Source of the DNA: Apiotrichum sp. Y4204
Lineage: Eukaryota; Basidiomycota; Tremellomycetes; Trichosporonales; Trichosporonaceae
Direction of reading: 5' to 3'
NCBI GenBank assembly: GCA_025531455.1
Contig: JAMYHL010000004.1
Location: forward strand, 310,001-374,000
Length of the DNA: 64,000 nucleotides
Below the pieces are notes generated by a model that saw nothing but the letters and a program-made list of their open reading frames with translations, searched no databases and was not told the DNA's origin. Positions 12,056-23,705 of this stretch are shown in pieces (positions within the stretch are counted from its first letter, which is position 1; the number at the start of each line of letters is the position of its first letter). The translations under genes and the position numbers were made by a program.

Positions 12056-15000
12056 TTACGCGTGAGTAATCTCGACAACAAGGTCGCCCTGGCTGATCGA
12101 GTCGTTCTCGGCGACCAAAACCCGTGCGACCTTTCCGGAAACAGGCGCGGATACTGCGGACTCCATCTTCATGGCGCTGAGGATGACCAAGGGCTGATGG
12201 CGTTAGCATTGATACACAGAAGGAGAAGCTGCTTCGGATACTCACGTCTCCAACCTTGACCTCCTGGCCCTCCTTGACGCGAATGTCGACGACGACACCA
12301 GACATGGGCGAGCCGACGGATCCAGGCTCCGAGGTGGCCTTCTCGCGGGAGACGCTCTCGATGGCGGCCGAGTTGTCGGTGATGACGACGGCACGGGTCT
12401 CGCCGTTGAGCTCGAAGAAACACTCGCGAGTGCCCTTGTTCCTGTCGAGAGGACCAATGGCGAGGAGCTTGATGGTAAGAGTTTTGCCGCGCTCAATCTC
12501 GACAGTCATCTCTTCATTGATCTGGGGCTTGCCGAGGAACCAACGAGTGGGAAGGACGGAGAGGTCACCGTACTTCTCAACAAACGCCTGGAACTCGTCG
12601 AACACCTTGGGGTACATGCAGTACGACTGCACGTCGTAGTCGGTGATGTGGTTGCCGTACTTGGAGCGGAGCTCGGACTTGATCTTCTTGAAGTCAAGGG
12701 GCTTCATGGAGAGACCAGGACGAGCGTCGATACGGTTGTGGTTGCGGATGATATGGGTGCGGAGAGGCTCCGGGAAACCGCCGTAGGGCTGACCAAGGTA
12801 GCCCTGGAAGAACTCGACGACCGAGGTAGGGAAGTCGAGCGAGCCGGCACGCTCAATGACGTCCTCTTTGCTGAGGTTGTTCGAAACCATGAACTGGGCA
12901 AAGTCACCGACGACCTTGGACGACGGGGTGACCTTGATAATGTCACCACAGAGCTGGTTAGCCTCAATGTACTTCTTCTTGATGTCGAGCCACTGAGTAC
13001 CGAGACCCAGCTGCGAGGCCTGGAACTGGAGGTTGGTGTACTGACCACCGGGCATCTCGTGGTCGAAGACACCCGAGTCGGAAGCACGGACGTTGGCCTC
13101 GAAGGGAGCGTAGAGGACACGGATCTGGCTCCAGTACATGTTGAGGGCCATGATGTTGGCGTGCGAGATGCCGGGGCCGAGGCCAGACTGCTCGAGAGCG
13201 GCGACAACGGCACCCATGGCGGGCTGCGAGGTGAGACCGGAGAGGTCGTCAATGGCGACGTCGACAACGTCGGCACCGGCCTTGGCGGCAGCGAGCATCG
13301 AGGCAACAGCGATACCGGCGGTGTCGTGCGAGTGGACGTGGATGGGGAGGTCGGGGTGGGCCTTGCGGATGGCACCAATGAGCATGGTGGCAGCCTCGGG
13401 CTTGAGCAGACCAGCCATGTCCTTGATACCGAGGACGTGGATGCCCTCAGCGACAAGCTGGTTGGTGAGGTCGAGGTAGTAGTCGAGAGTGTACTTGGTC
13501 TTCTTGGGGTTGGCAACGTCACCCGAGTAGCAGATAGTACCCTCAACGACACCACCAGCCTTCTTGGCAGCGTCGATACCGAGCTTGAGGTTCTCAACGT
13601 AGTTGAGCGAGTCGAAGACACGGAAAATGTCAAGACCGGCCTCAACGGCCTTCTTCGAGAACTCGTAGATGGCGTTGTCAGGGTACGAAGTGTAACCGAC
13701 GGCGTTGGCGCCACGGACAAGAGCCTGAAGGGGGATGTTGGGCACAAGGCGACGGAGGGTGCGGAGACGGTCCCAAGGGTCCTCGTAGAGGAAGCGCATG
13801 GCAACGTCAAAGGTGGCACCACCCCAGCACTCGAGCGCGTAGGCGTTGGAGAGAGCGTGCGAGGTCTCCTTGGCAATGTTGGCCATGTCGACGGTACGCA
13901 TACGGGTAGCGAGGAGCGACTGGTGGGCGTCACGCCAGGTGGTGTCCATGATCAGCGTACCAGGGTAGGCGCGGATAGCCTTGGCAAACGCCTCGGGACC
14001 CTCATTGACAATGATGTTGCGCCAGCCAGTGAGCTGAGGCTGCGAGCAGTCGACAGGGTTGCCCTCCTTGTCCGTGATGGTGGGGATGAGGGCCTCAGTC
14101 TTGAGACCGGGCTCACCGGACTGGCCCTTGATGGACGAGCCGTTAACGGCAAGATCACCGAGATAGGCAAGGAGCTTCTGGGCACGGTTCTGCGACTGGA
14201 CGAGCTTGAAGAGCTCAGGGGTGTCGTCGATGAAGGTGGTCCAGGTCTTGCCCGACTCGAAGACAGGGTGGGTGAGGAGACGGATGAGGAAGGGAATGTT
14301 GGTCTTGACACCACGGATACGGAACTCGATGAGAGCACGGAGCATCTTGCGACGCGCAACCTCGTAGGTAGCCCCCGAGACGGAGCACTTGACGAGGAGC
14401 GAGTCGTAGTGGGGGGTGATCTGGGCACCGGCGTAACCAGAGGCGGCGTCGAGACGAACACCGTTGCCACCAGCGGAACGGTAGACCTCAATCTTACCAG
14501 TGTCGGGCTGGAAGCTGGCGGCGGGGTCCTCGGTGGTGATACGCGACTGGATAGCAAAGCCACGGCGGTGGATCGACTCCTGGGTGAGGCCGAGCTGCTC
14601 GAGGGTGATGCCAGCGGCGATCTGGATCTGGGCGGCGATAATGTCGATGCCGGTGATCTCCTCAGTGATAGTGTGCTCGACCTGGATACGAGGGTTGATC
14701 TCAATGAAGTAGTGACGGCCAAGCTGGTCGACGAGGAACTCGGCGGTACCGGCGTTGCGGTAGTTGACAGCATGGGCAAGGGTAAGAGCATCGTTCAGGA
14801 TAGCCTGGCGGACGTTCTCGTCGAGGTGAGGAGCAGGAGCAACCTCAACGACCTTCTGGTGACGACGCTGAACGGAGCAGTCACGCTCGAAGAGGTGGAC
14901 ACAGTTGCCCTGGCCGTCGGCGAGGAGCTGAACCTCAATGTGGCGGGGCTTGTCGAGGAAGCGCTCAATGAAGACGGTACCGTCACCGAACGCCGACTTG

Positions 15001-16249
15001 GCCTCGGAAACGGCACGCTCGAACGACTCCTTGAAGTCCTTCTCGGCACGAACGACACGCATACCACGGCCACCACCACCCATAGCAGCCTTGATGATGA
15101 CGGGGAAGCCGTACTGCTCAATGAAGTCCTTGGCAAGCTCGTACGACTCGACCGGGCCGGGAGTACCGGGCACGACGGGGACGCCAGCCTCAATGGCAAC
15201 GTTACGAGCCTTGACCTTGTCACCAAGCGAGTCGATGGTCTCAGGGCGAGGACCGATGAAGGCAATGCCAGCCTCCTCGACCTTGCGAGCGAACTCGGCG
15301 TTCTCAGCGAGGAAACCGTATCTGTCATTAGCGCTGCATGGAGAGCCGTTGACGGTTCGCCTCTACACAGGCCTGCAGGACGAAGGCCGTGGCTCAACTT
15401 ACCCCGGGTGAATCATGTCGACACCGTGCTCGAGGGCAATACGGATAATGTCCTCCTGCGCCAGGTAGGCAGGGACAGGGGCGAGGCCCTTGCCGACGAG
15501 GTACGACTCATCCGACTTGTAGCGATGGGCGCTCATGCGGTCCTCGTACGAGTAGATGGCGACGGTGCTCATAGCGAGCTCGTGGGCCGTACGGAAGACA
15601 CGAATGGCGATCTCGCCACGGTTGGCGACGAGAACCTTCTTGAGAGGTCCATTGTGGCCAGCCTGCTGCTTGCGGAGACGGTCGACACTGGGAATGTTAG
15701 TCACGAGGACGGGGCGCTGGCTCGCGAGAGCCACCAGCATTATACGCACGTCTGGATCGGTGTCACAACCGACGAGCCGGGGGTTCCGGGCTCGGTCGCC
15801 TTGTCGAGGCCGAGGTGCGCAGCCCAAGACTCGACCTGTGGAGAGTGGGGGGAAGTGGGGATATGGATAGTTCAGCCGGGATGATGTCGAGACAGCGAGC
15901 AACACAACACGACGCGATCACGAGTAGAAAAATGGACCATGTCAGCATGCCAGAACTGCAACTCAACATTTCTACACGAATGCTGCTCGGCTCTCCGCGC
16001 TCCGCTGGCGCCGCCCATCCAGATCGTCGGATCGGCGGGGCTAGCGCGCGCTTCAGAACAGCGATCACGCTGGGACCTCTTGTGGGGGATCGCCGCGGAA
16101 TCACCGCCCGCCGAGCTACCCCACACATGCCCACATCGCTTATCGCAGTCACAATGATGCGGGCACCTCTTCCACAGCGCTCAAGCCGTATGGGCGCCGC
16201 CCATGCATCATCTCAGACTCACCGGCAGAGTGGTAGCCTCCGAGGCCAT
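12056..16249 (-). CDS. PYC: Pyruvate carboxylase (1203 aa, five exons)
   Basis: ATP- and biotin-dependent carboxylation of pyruvate to oxaloacetate, the anaplerotic feed of the TCA cycle, gluconeogenesis and lipid synthesis; cytosolic in fungi. Exons: 16223-16249, 15750-15835, 15403-15687, 12246-15321, 12056-12193; frames close to 1203 codons plus TAA, a normal length for the family. The biotin-carboxylase domain starts at [11 protein letters not shown] (about residue 52), with the ATP-grasp Gly-rich loop GGGGRG near 215 and the [10 protein letters not shown] motif. The carboxyltransferase domain holds [10 protein letters not shown] near 590-600 and HVHSHDTAG. The biotinyl domain ends the protein with AMKMES; the biotinylated lysine is about residue 1167, in the last exon. 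The start was chosen because ATG at 16249 gives MASEATTLP, spliced over a 387-nt intron with canonical ends into VESWAAHLG. This leader intron is far longer than the other three (52-81 nt). No mitochondrial presequence is evident. Confidence 0.96.
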
Positions 16250-17043
16250 TCTAGGGGGAGATGGGGAGAACACGGTTTACGAGGAGGTGTATTTGGGGAA
16301 TGAGCGATAGGGAGGTGGGCTGCCGCCGGTTCTTCGGGCGGTCACGACGACAGAGAGAGAGTGTAGAACGTGGAGCGCGAAGCGTGCCAGAGCAGGGAGC
16401 TAAGCTGTTTGAGTATGGGTGCACTACGAGAGGGGGGAAAGGAGAGAGACGTCAAGGTCGGGGGGTTTTATGGGACCGGTGGGGGGGCACGCTCACAGAA
16501 GGGGGATGTGTGCGTGTGTTCTGATTGTCTCAAATGGGGTTGTGATGGGCTTGGCTGGACGGCTGTTCTGAACTCTGGTGGCTGCCAGACGGTGTGGCTC
16601 TGCACTGCGCCCCTTGCTCTTTTGCGGAATGGGTTATCCCGATAGAAAAAACCCACTCGATTTGGATACTAGAGATACAAGACGATGACAGAGCGGGCCT
16701 CCGGTGACACGGGGGGGATCCTGGATAGGAAGGGGCCAGGGCGGGGCACGAGAACAGAGGGGACACGGCCCCAGGATACAGGATAAGGGAGTGCCCGGGG
16801 GCTCTATAGGAGCGGCGCCTGGCTGCACAGGCTGTGGGCGGCAAAAGTCAAAGACGGGTCACTGACAAGGACGGGTCAACGAGCCAATCACCGCGTCTGA
16901 TTGTTTATGCAAAAAAAAAGAAAGACGATGCTGGAAAAGAACACGCGCGAGATCAGAGATAATCCGCCGGGCGTATAGCACAGGAGCACGAGTGACGACT
17001 CGCGACTCGTAAAATTCAAATCGGACGAAACAAAAGAGTGTAC

Positions 17044-17044
<1 letters not shown>

Positions 17045-17086
<42 letters not shown>
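17045..17086. repeat. (GCT)14 trinucleotide microsatellite
   Basis: Fourteen perfect GCT units, read as AGC/CAG on the minus strand. In one minus-strand frame this would encode polyglutamine, but that frame (127 codons) has no other protein-like feature, so it is treated as a non-coding repeat. Perfect repeats of this length are length-polymorphic in most fungi. Confidence 0.9.
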
Positions 17087-17088
<2 letters not shown>

Positions 17089-20000
17089 CCTGCGGCCTCT
17101 ATCTGGGGATGATCGATCAACAAGTGCCGACCGCGATAACGGGCCGTGCACCGAGTCTCCGAGCAACATTGACATTGGGTGGGGCGCGGAGTGAGGCGCG
17201 GACATGGTGTGAGATTGTGCCAGCCAGTGAGCAGCTGTCCGTCCTCAGCGGTGAGCGATGACGCCGCATGAATGGAAGACGTGGCTTCTGAGGCCGCCAC
17301 ACTGGGCCACACTGGGCCACACTGGCGACCGCAGTCTGATCTGTGGGTGCACCAGACTGCGCTACTGTACGTCCCTACGGTATCTGGGAATCTGCACACT
17401 CACTCCGGCATCTTTCGTCTCATCGTCGTCCATTGCCACGTCGGTGAATGCCTGCCTCTTGGCCTCTTCCAAATGCAATGCACAGAACGGAGCAACAGGG
17501 GATGCATCAGAAAGCATGCTGCACCCGAATTCCGACATTTCCCGAGCACACACTGCGATCCGCAACGGCAGCGGCCGCCGTACATGACCACAGCACCAAA
17601 GTAACAGAGTACCAGAGAAACAAGCTCACCGGGTGGCCGGGTAGCAACTCGCGAACCGTGCCGACATTGCGATCGACAAGATGCCTTGAACGTCTTGAGC
17701 CACAGACCACCAGGAGATGGTGGATGGAGTCTACAATGCAGGTAGCTCGTAGGGCACGATGCCGCACAGGGGTGCGTCCCCCGATCTCGCGATCCCCGAT
17801 CCCCGCCGCATTGCACAGCCGGTGCAGCGATTGCGCCACACACGCTGCCCAAACACCGCTGCAAGCTGCACGACACCCAGCTGGGCCGAAGGCCGACCAG
17901 TACCGACTGCCGGAAAGCGGAATGCGCTCCCGGACAGCTGCACCGGAACAGAGGAGACGGCGAGCACTCTCCGTCCGCGTTTGGCCGGCACGTCTATGAT
18001 CGTGCAGACTGGCCGACAGCGCCTGCCGAACAGAGATCACAGTTGCTCGCAGCGGGCGTAGGCGGGCCTGCCCACCTGATCGCGTCACGTCACTGGGTGT
18101 CCTCTGCCATCTCTTTACCGCCTGGGGTTGGGCGAGGTAGTAGACCCATGCATGCCACAGAAGCATCTCAGCCGCCACGAAGCATCGACGCATCGAAGCA
18201 TGGGTCCATGCGCGTCCATCGCGCTCATAGGCATCTCCCCCACCGAAGCCGGTTCGGAGATGCCGGTTAGTGGCCCGGACATCGCAATCGCTATTGCCAC
18301 CATGGTACCATGGCAGTCAGCTCGTCCGGCGTCGATGTTGCCCGGAACGTCCGGACATCTCAGTCTGAAACACCACGCATACAATGTACTGCAGATGAGC
18401 ACGCCACCAATGCACCAGCACTTTGTGCAGGTTATTAAACCGAAAGTCAGCGACGGCGAGCCAGTCTGGTACAGTGGCTCCCGACGTCATAGCCGCCCGC
18501 AAGGCTGCTGGGGCACAGACGCACAGGGCTCCGAGCGCTCGGTGTCTGTGACATGGCGCCCATGGCGCGTATGGCAGGATCGCGGCAGCCCGAACAGCGC
18601 AGCGGACCAGGTCCTAGCTCACGCACGTTGGGCGCGTGCACGGACATTCTGCTGCGTCCTGCCGTTGGGTCGAAGCAACTGAAGCAAACGCTTACCGCAC
18701 CAACCGCCGCGACACTGACGGGCAACTGTTGACTATGGGATTGGCCTCGACAGATCGCGGAGCGCCGCTCTGGCTGGGCTACAGTCTCTTGCTGCACGTC
18801 TTCCATCTGGCTCGAGGACGTTGTAATACTGTGGCGCTGATAAGGCCTCGTCGTCGGCTGCCACGAGCCCACAAGCACAGCTTGCACGCGGCTTGGAACG
18901 TCGGGCACGAAATGACCTCGGGCAACATTTGCCTATTGACTTGGCCGCAGGGGAGCATACTCTGCACATCGATGCAGCTCTCTGCGGCCTCCCCACGAGC
19001 ATCCGCGACGTATGATTCTTCATGGGTCATCGTGTCTCGGGCTGCGACACGTACCATCTCGAGCCCTGGCCAGGCTGCACTCAACCCGAAACCGCCGCGG
19101 CCAACGCCCAGTGACATGCGCCCATGCGGCCAGCGCATAGCCGCTATACATCATGCGGCGTTGCGACCTCACCGTTCTATTGTGAGAGGCAGGCGCTCGA
19201 CTTGGGAAGCAACCGAGCAACTGAGGAACGGAGGGAGCGCACCGTGACCGTAGCAACAGCGAGACAGCGAGACAGTACTGTACACAGTCACAGGCGGCGA
19301 TTGGGCACCCTCGGCACTCCGCCGCGTCTCCGGTTATCAAACCTGCTCCGCACAATCTGGTATAAAACAGAATCTTTGATCAGGCATTGATAAATCCTGG
19401 CTGGGGTGTGTGTGCTGGGTATCGCGGGATCGCGGGATTGCGGGGTGTGATGTGATCTCATCTCTGGATCTCTCATCTCTCGCCCTATCACATCGCCTAT
19501 CGCCAGTGCCCGAGTCTGGTGGCGCAACTGTCCCACAAAGTGGAAATTAATTATGCGTCCGACCCGGCTGGCCAGCCCCCCCACGTCCGGCAAGTACTCT
19601 GCATTGCAGCCGGAACCCACACGCAATCTACCGATCTCCATTCTTGATCTCTCCTCGATCTCCTCCGGCTCAGGCGGGCACGCCCTGTCCGACCAGCCAA
19701 CCAGGCGCGCGTCGGTGATCTGTGCCCGCAGCTGCATACCGTGATCTCTTGACAGTGTCCGCTCTGACCGCGGCAGCATTGAGCGGACACGAACATAGAT
19801 GATGCCAGCTCTGAGCGATCGCAATTTCGGGGTGTCGCCGAGGTCCTGGCCCGCCCCAAGCCCAGTGCCCTCCAATAAACCATGTCGCGATGCGACACTA
19901 TACAAAGACGAGACCGGCGAGCGCGGCCTCCAACTCCTTCCGCGCAGGCATCATTCTAATCTTGTAATCAGGATGTAGACAAGACTCAATATCAATTCGG

Positions 20001-20292
20001 ATAAACCACGTCAGTCTCTCGATCGCGCCCGTGCATCGCGGACCCCCGTCGTCGTCGCCGTCCATCTCATACGGGGAATAGGCCCAGCGGTCGCACCGAC
20101 GATCGCACCGACGTACCGATGCACAGACGCCATCTCACTGCGCACTGCTCCGCCGTGCGTTCGGGCCGGCAAGCAAGATCCGGCCCGAGCATTCGAGGAC
20201 GGAGCGGACATCGGACTGGCGGGGACGATGGGCGGAAGAGATGGCCGGAGGAGATAGGAACACGTGTAGACCACACATTGGGGTACCTCACG

Positions 20293-20343
20293 GCCTCGCG
20301 GCCTCATGGCCTCATGGCCTCATGGCCTCGAGGCCTCATGGCC
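20293..20343. repeat. 8-bp tandem array, unit GCCTCATG
   Basis: Six consecutive 8-bp units starting at 20293: GCCTCGCG, three GCCTCATG, GCCTCGAG and GCCTCATG, followed by a partial GCC. It lies about 470 bp before the tRNA-Tyr gene. No coding context. Confidence 0.85.
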
Positions 20344-20812
20344 AAGGCTTCCATATCCCCACGGGTTCGAGAGCTACTTTGGTGGTCCACCACCATCTGG
20401 GTGGTCGCAAAAGAAGCCAGCCGCTCGCGATATCAACAAATAGAGGCGCCTAGCAGATGGAACTAGTGGAGCGTGGAGCTAACTCAGGCCATGTGCGCGT
20501 TCTAGCCGCGTTAATCGTGAGCTAACACGCTGGTTAACGCACTGGCTTGGGTTACGGGCGGCCAACGCCGCGATATCCGCGATAGTGCTGTTCAACGTGT
20601 GATAGGATCAGCAGATCAACAACGACGATCAACCAAATCAGTCCAAAGCGCTGCTGATCCCAATCTTCGGGCTTTGATGGCTTCTGATCTGCCCCGGTAG
20701 AAGCTTAATAGACAGATCGGCGGATTGGCATCAAACAGCTTCCATGATCGGGGCGTTGATCCCCCAGGCCCGTCGCCGCATCTCACCGAGCTCTTCTCTA
20801 AAAATTGGACGC

Positions 20813-20903
20813 CTCTCAATAGCTCAGTTGGTAGAGCGCCGGACTGTAACTGATACCTCAACCTCATATCCGTCGGTCCCCTGTTCGAATCAGGGTTGGG
20901 AGA
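20813..20903 (+). tRNA. tRNA-Tyr (anticodon GTA) with an intron
   Basis: The acceptor stem CTCTCAA pairs with TTGGGAG (20896-20902), followed by discriminator A. The D arm is GCTC-AGTTGGTA-GAGC. Box B, GTTCGAATC, sits in a T arm with stem CCCTG/CAGGG. The anticodon GTA is at 20846-20848 in loop CTGTAA. An intron of about 18 nt follows the base 3' of the anticodon (about 20850-20867), the standard place for eukaryotic tRNA-Tyr, whose genes nearly always have an intron. The anticodon stem has four good pairs and a C-T mismatch at 27-43. CCA is not encoded. Confidence 0.93.
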
Positions 20904-21693
20904 TGCTGCAGCGCCGAATGTGGCCGTTGCTTGCGCTTTTTGGTCAACAGAGGGTGCATAGAAATAGGAAAGCTATGAACGGTGGTACGGTGGCCCATGG
21001 CTGCTGAATTATCGTTCAATGACGCAAATGGTCGCAGCTCTGGTGTTGTTGAGTGGTGGTTGACTGCAAGTGGGGCACCGCAGTTGTAAATCCCGCACTC
21101 ACCATCTCCTTTGCACAAACTACGAGCGCAATGCGCGCCGCGTAGGCGTTTCTACGTTACGTAACAGCGCATAGCGATGGCCCAGTGCCGAGAGCTGCGC
21201 GAAGCTGCGCGCCACATGCTGCGCGCTGCGATTGCTGTCTAATGTCGATCACGCTCAACAGCCTGGAAGCATCTGGACCAAAGCTGCCGAGGAGACATTC
21301 CGTCAAACTGCGCACTATGTGCACTTGGCTGCGCGCGCCACAGCAGAGGTGGCGTATAGATCTAATACGACTTTTTCAATTGTTCTACCGAGCCATTTGG
21401 AGCTTTTCTTATGGTGCCTGTAAATGACAATGTTACGTACATCCACCAGCCCGCCCGTCACTGTGATTTTGCCACCCAGAAAAGCAGAGACGGCGTAGGC
21501 CGCGACCACTGGTGCACACTAGCTACCGTGGGGGTGGTGGTGCTGGTGGCTGTGCCGACCAGAGTTGATCTGGGAGACTTGGCATGTCGTCTCACGGCAG
21601 AGGTATTTCCCAACAGTTGGCATCGGCATATTTCTCATCTTCATCAATCACCACTTCTCGCACACTCGTAACCAAACACTCCATCTAAACATC
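20904..21693. other. Promoter region of the CYSTM gene
   Basis: No gene supported. The last 50 bp before the ATG at 21694 are C/A/T-rich with CATC and CACT runs, as in 5' leaders of highly expressed genes here. Confidence 0.45.
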
Positions 21694-22432
21694 ATGGACG
21701 TGAGTATCCACTAACACACACCCCGTGGGTTGCGGCGTAGGCTGACAGGCAGAAAAACTCGAACATGTACCAGGCCAGCGACGGGCGCTGGTATCCCGTC
21801 TCCCAGATGGTAAGTTCAGCATCGGAAGTTATATGCCCCGAGTGATGCTTACCCCAGCCCTCCGGATGGACACCGAACCAGCAGGGATACTCGCAGCAGC
21901 CATCATATGGGTGAGTGTCCGCGACGGCAAGGATCAGGTCGTGCGGCGACGAGCGCGAAGCGGAGCAATATAGTTGTGTGGGAGGGGACTGCGGCGAGTC
22001 CGAGTGACTTCGGACGCCGTGTCCATGATGGATCCCCAAGCACAAGATGTTCATTTTTCATCACGAGGATGGTCATGCAGGGATAGTCCTTTGGGGATGA
22101 CCATCACCGGCTCCACGTTCACCCCACAGCCCAAAGGCCGTACCGCGCAGCGCACGGACCTGTCGTGATTTGCCTTTCATCTTTCCTATGCCGAGCGACG
22201 CCATCAACAGAGCTGACCGCGCAGTGCTCAGCCGCAGATGCAGTACGGACAGCCGATTGTCGTCCAGCAACCGCACTCGAGCGGCGGAGGAGTAGGAGGC
22301 AATGCTGCCGCCGGAGGTGCAATGGGATGTCTTGGTGAGTAGGCTGGGTTAACTGCTCTGCGTTTGTGCTGACTGGCAGCCGCTATGTGTGCCGCGTGTC
22401 TCTGTTTCGACCTCGGCATGTGTCTCTTCTAA
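21694..22432 (+). CDS. CYSTM-type cysteine-rich tail protein (92 aa, five exons)
   Basis: Exons 21694-21699, 21753-21809, 21858-21910, 22225-22334 and 22380-22432 join in frame to 92 codons plus TAA. All introns have GT-AG ends; the first has CTAAC as branch site. The product starts MDKNSNMYQ, is rich in Pro/Gln/Gly/Tyr in the middle (GWTPNQQGYSQQPSYG) and ends in the hallmark CYSTM tail: a Gly/Ala linker, then MGCLAAMCAACLCFDLGMCL with five cysteines in a hydrophobic segment. CYSTM proteins are small tail-anchored membrane or palmitoylated proteins linked to stress tolerance in fungi and plants. The first exon is only ATGGAC and the third intron is unusually long (314 nt), so no single-frame ORF reveals the gene. 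The splice choice GGT-GCT-CAG at the exon 3/4 joint is the only one keeping the frame into the tail. Confidence 0.88.
22068..22105. other. 9-bp inverted repeat (hairpin) inside the long CYSTM intron
   Basis: GATGGTCAT at 22068-22076 and ATGACCATC at 22097-22105 are perfect complements around a 20-nt loop. It falls within the 314-nt intron, where it could bring the splice sites closer or be chance. Confidence 0.35.
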
Positions 22433-22976
22433 GCGACTCTGCACCTCACCGCTCTTGCAGTAATACAACACACAACGATTGCTCTCCCGTGGCAATCTCA
22501 GCATCTTGATCTCCGTCCTTCCTTTCCGCAATTACCGCCGTACCAACCTACCCGTGCGGCCCACATACCATCCGCGCTCAAATTGCACTCGTAGTTGAGC
22601 CCAGCATAGATGCCGTTGTAGTTTGTTATAGTTTCTGGTCCCATCTCTATCATGAATCGTATTGAAAATACCAACCCGCTTCCGAACCGTTCTGTGAGAC
22701 GAGAGGCTTCCATTCTGCTTTTGCTGTCCGTGCTGTCCATGAAATCTTCGCGATAGCCTGGGCTCGCCAGCTTGTACTTTTGCCATCAGAGCGCCGCACA
22801 CTCCAGAGTCACTCATTCGTGTACCGGTCGCTGTCACAGTAGGGCGAAATCTCATAGTGCCATCAGTACACCCCAGTACCTAAAAATGCAAGCGTTCTGA
22901 TAACGGAGCCCACGTAAACAGGTCATAGCTAGGAATACAACACGCAACTCTATCAACATCGAACAAACCAAAGCCA
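22433..22976. other. Intergenic region between convergent CYSTM and HSK3 genes
   Basis: The 3' flanks of two convergent genes. Nothing recognisable beyond the presumed polyadenylation regions. Confidence 0.5.
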
Positions 22977-23389
22977 CTACGCCTCCCGCGACTCGTTCGC
23001 CTGCTCGTGTGTTCTCGTACTGGCTTGCTGCGCCTGCTCCTGCTGAGCCGCAAGCTCGGCCTGATAGAGCTCGATATCGACGAGGCGCGACGACGCCATA
23101 AACCTGGTGTGAGCGCTCAAAGCCTCGGAAAGCAGGACATTGCAGCTCATGATAAGTGATTGGTGCACCATGGCGCTCACAGCGGCTAGAGTCGAGTGTC
23201 CGCTAGCCGTACCTTGCGCCTTACTACTCACTGGGCAGCATTCGATGCCGCAAGCGTGCGCATCGCGAGAAGATGTCCCGCCATATCCTCCATGAGGCGC
23301 TCCGTCTCGTCGAGGTTCGCCTTGAGCGTGTTCAGGCGCGCGGCGAGCGCGGCGTAGTGCCGCGCCTTTGTATTCTGTGTTGTTGACAT
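22977..23389 (-). CDS. HSK3: DASH/Dam1 kinetochore complex subunit Hsk3 (94 aa, two exons)
   Basis: Exons 23232-23389 and 22977-23103, joined over a 128-nt intron (CA|G), give 94 residues. The core runs KARHYAALAARLNTL...ETERLMEDMAGHL...RTLAASNAAQFMASSRLV, matching in length, heptad pattern and position the Hsk3 family: a single coiled coil with a hydrophobic FMAS-type end. Hsk3 is one of the smallest subunits of the fungal-specific DASH ring, which couples kinetochores to spindle microtubules. The intron falls exactly between AQ and FMAS, which rules out the readings that run past the donor. The Gln/Glu-rich C-terminal tail is an addition. The gene is divergent from the holocytochrome c synthase gene, with 316 bp between the two ATGs. 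Confidence 0.8.
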
Positions 23390-23705
23390 TGCGAGTGTGT
23401 TGAGAGAATGGGGGCAGAGAAGAACGGGGGAATGTAGAAGGTCGCGCTGGGGTCGGACGGTTTGTTGTTGTTGTTGCGGAATGCACCTTGCGCCATCATG
23501 CGCGTACTGGCGTACTGAAAGCGATTCCGCACTAAAGTGGGGCTCGGATAAATTACCACGAGACAACCACGCCATTTATTTTGCCGTGTTCTCTGTATGA
23601 ATCACCACCTGTTTGATTTGCCGAACAACGGCCGAACAAAAGTCAAGAAAACAGGGTAAGAAAAACTTGGCACTCAAACTCCATCTTGCATCTCATCATC
23701 TCACC
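23390..23705. promoter_or_regulatory. Shared divergent promoter of HSK3 and holocytochrome c synthase
   Basis: A gap of 316 bp between two divergent start codons. It includes a (TTG)-rich run near 23461-23475 and C/T-rich sequence before the plus-strand ATG. No specific operator identified. Confidence 0.5.

Larger units (their letters stand above)
16250..20812. other. Gene-poor region upstream of pyruvate carboxylase
   Basis: About 4.6 kb with no convincing gene. Frames up to about 230 codons exist on both strands but lack any domain, show shifting composition and overlap one another. It contains a (GCT)14 microsatellite, a 10-bp unit CCACACTGGG repeated three times (17297-17326) and an 8-bp tandem array (20293-20343). 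The part next to 16250 must hold the pyruvate carboxylase promoter. The rest may be a non-coding transcript or decayed sequence; nothing decides. Confidence 0.4.

Noticed and set aside
12648..15884. 1078-codon open frame on the plus strand
   Set aside because: Antisense shadow of pyruvate carboxylase. Strong third-position C/G bias removes TTA/CTA/TCA codons from the real gene, so the opposite frame has no stops. Its protein is acidic Val/Leu/Asp/Glu repeat-like with no family, while the minus strand matches PYC end to end.
17016..17399. Polyglutamine protein on the minus strand
   Set aside because: The Q run is only the (GCT)14 microsatellite read in one frame. The flanking residues look random and no splice signals extend it.
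17507..19905. Several 100-230-codon frames in the gene desert
   Set aside because: They overlap on both strands, have no domain resemblance and show composition unlike the real genes in the window.
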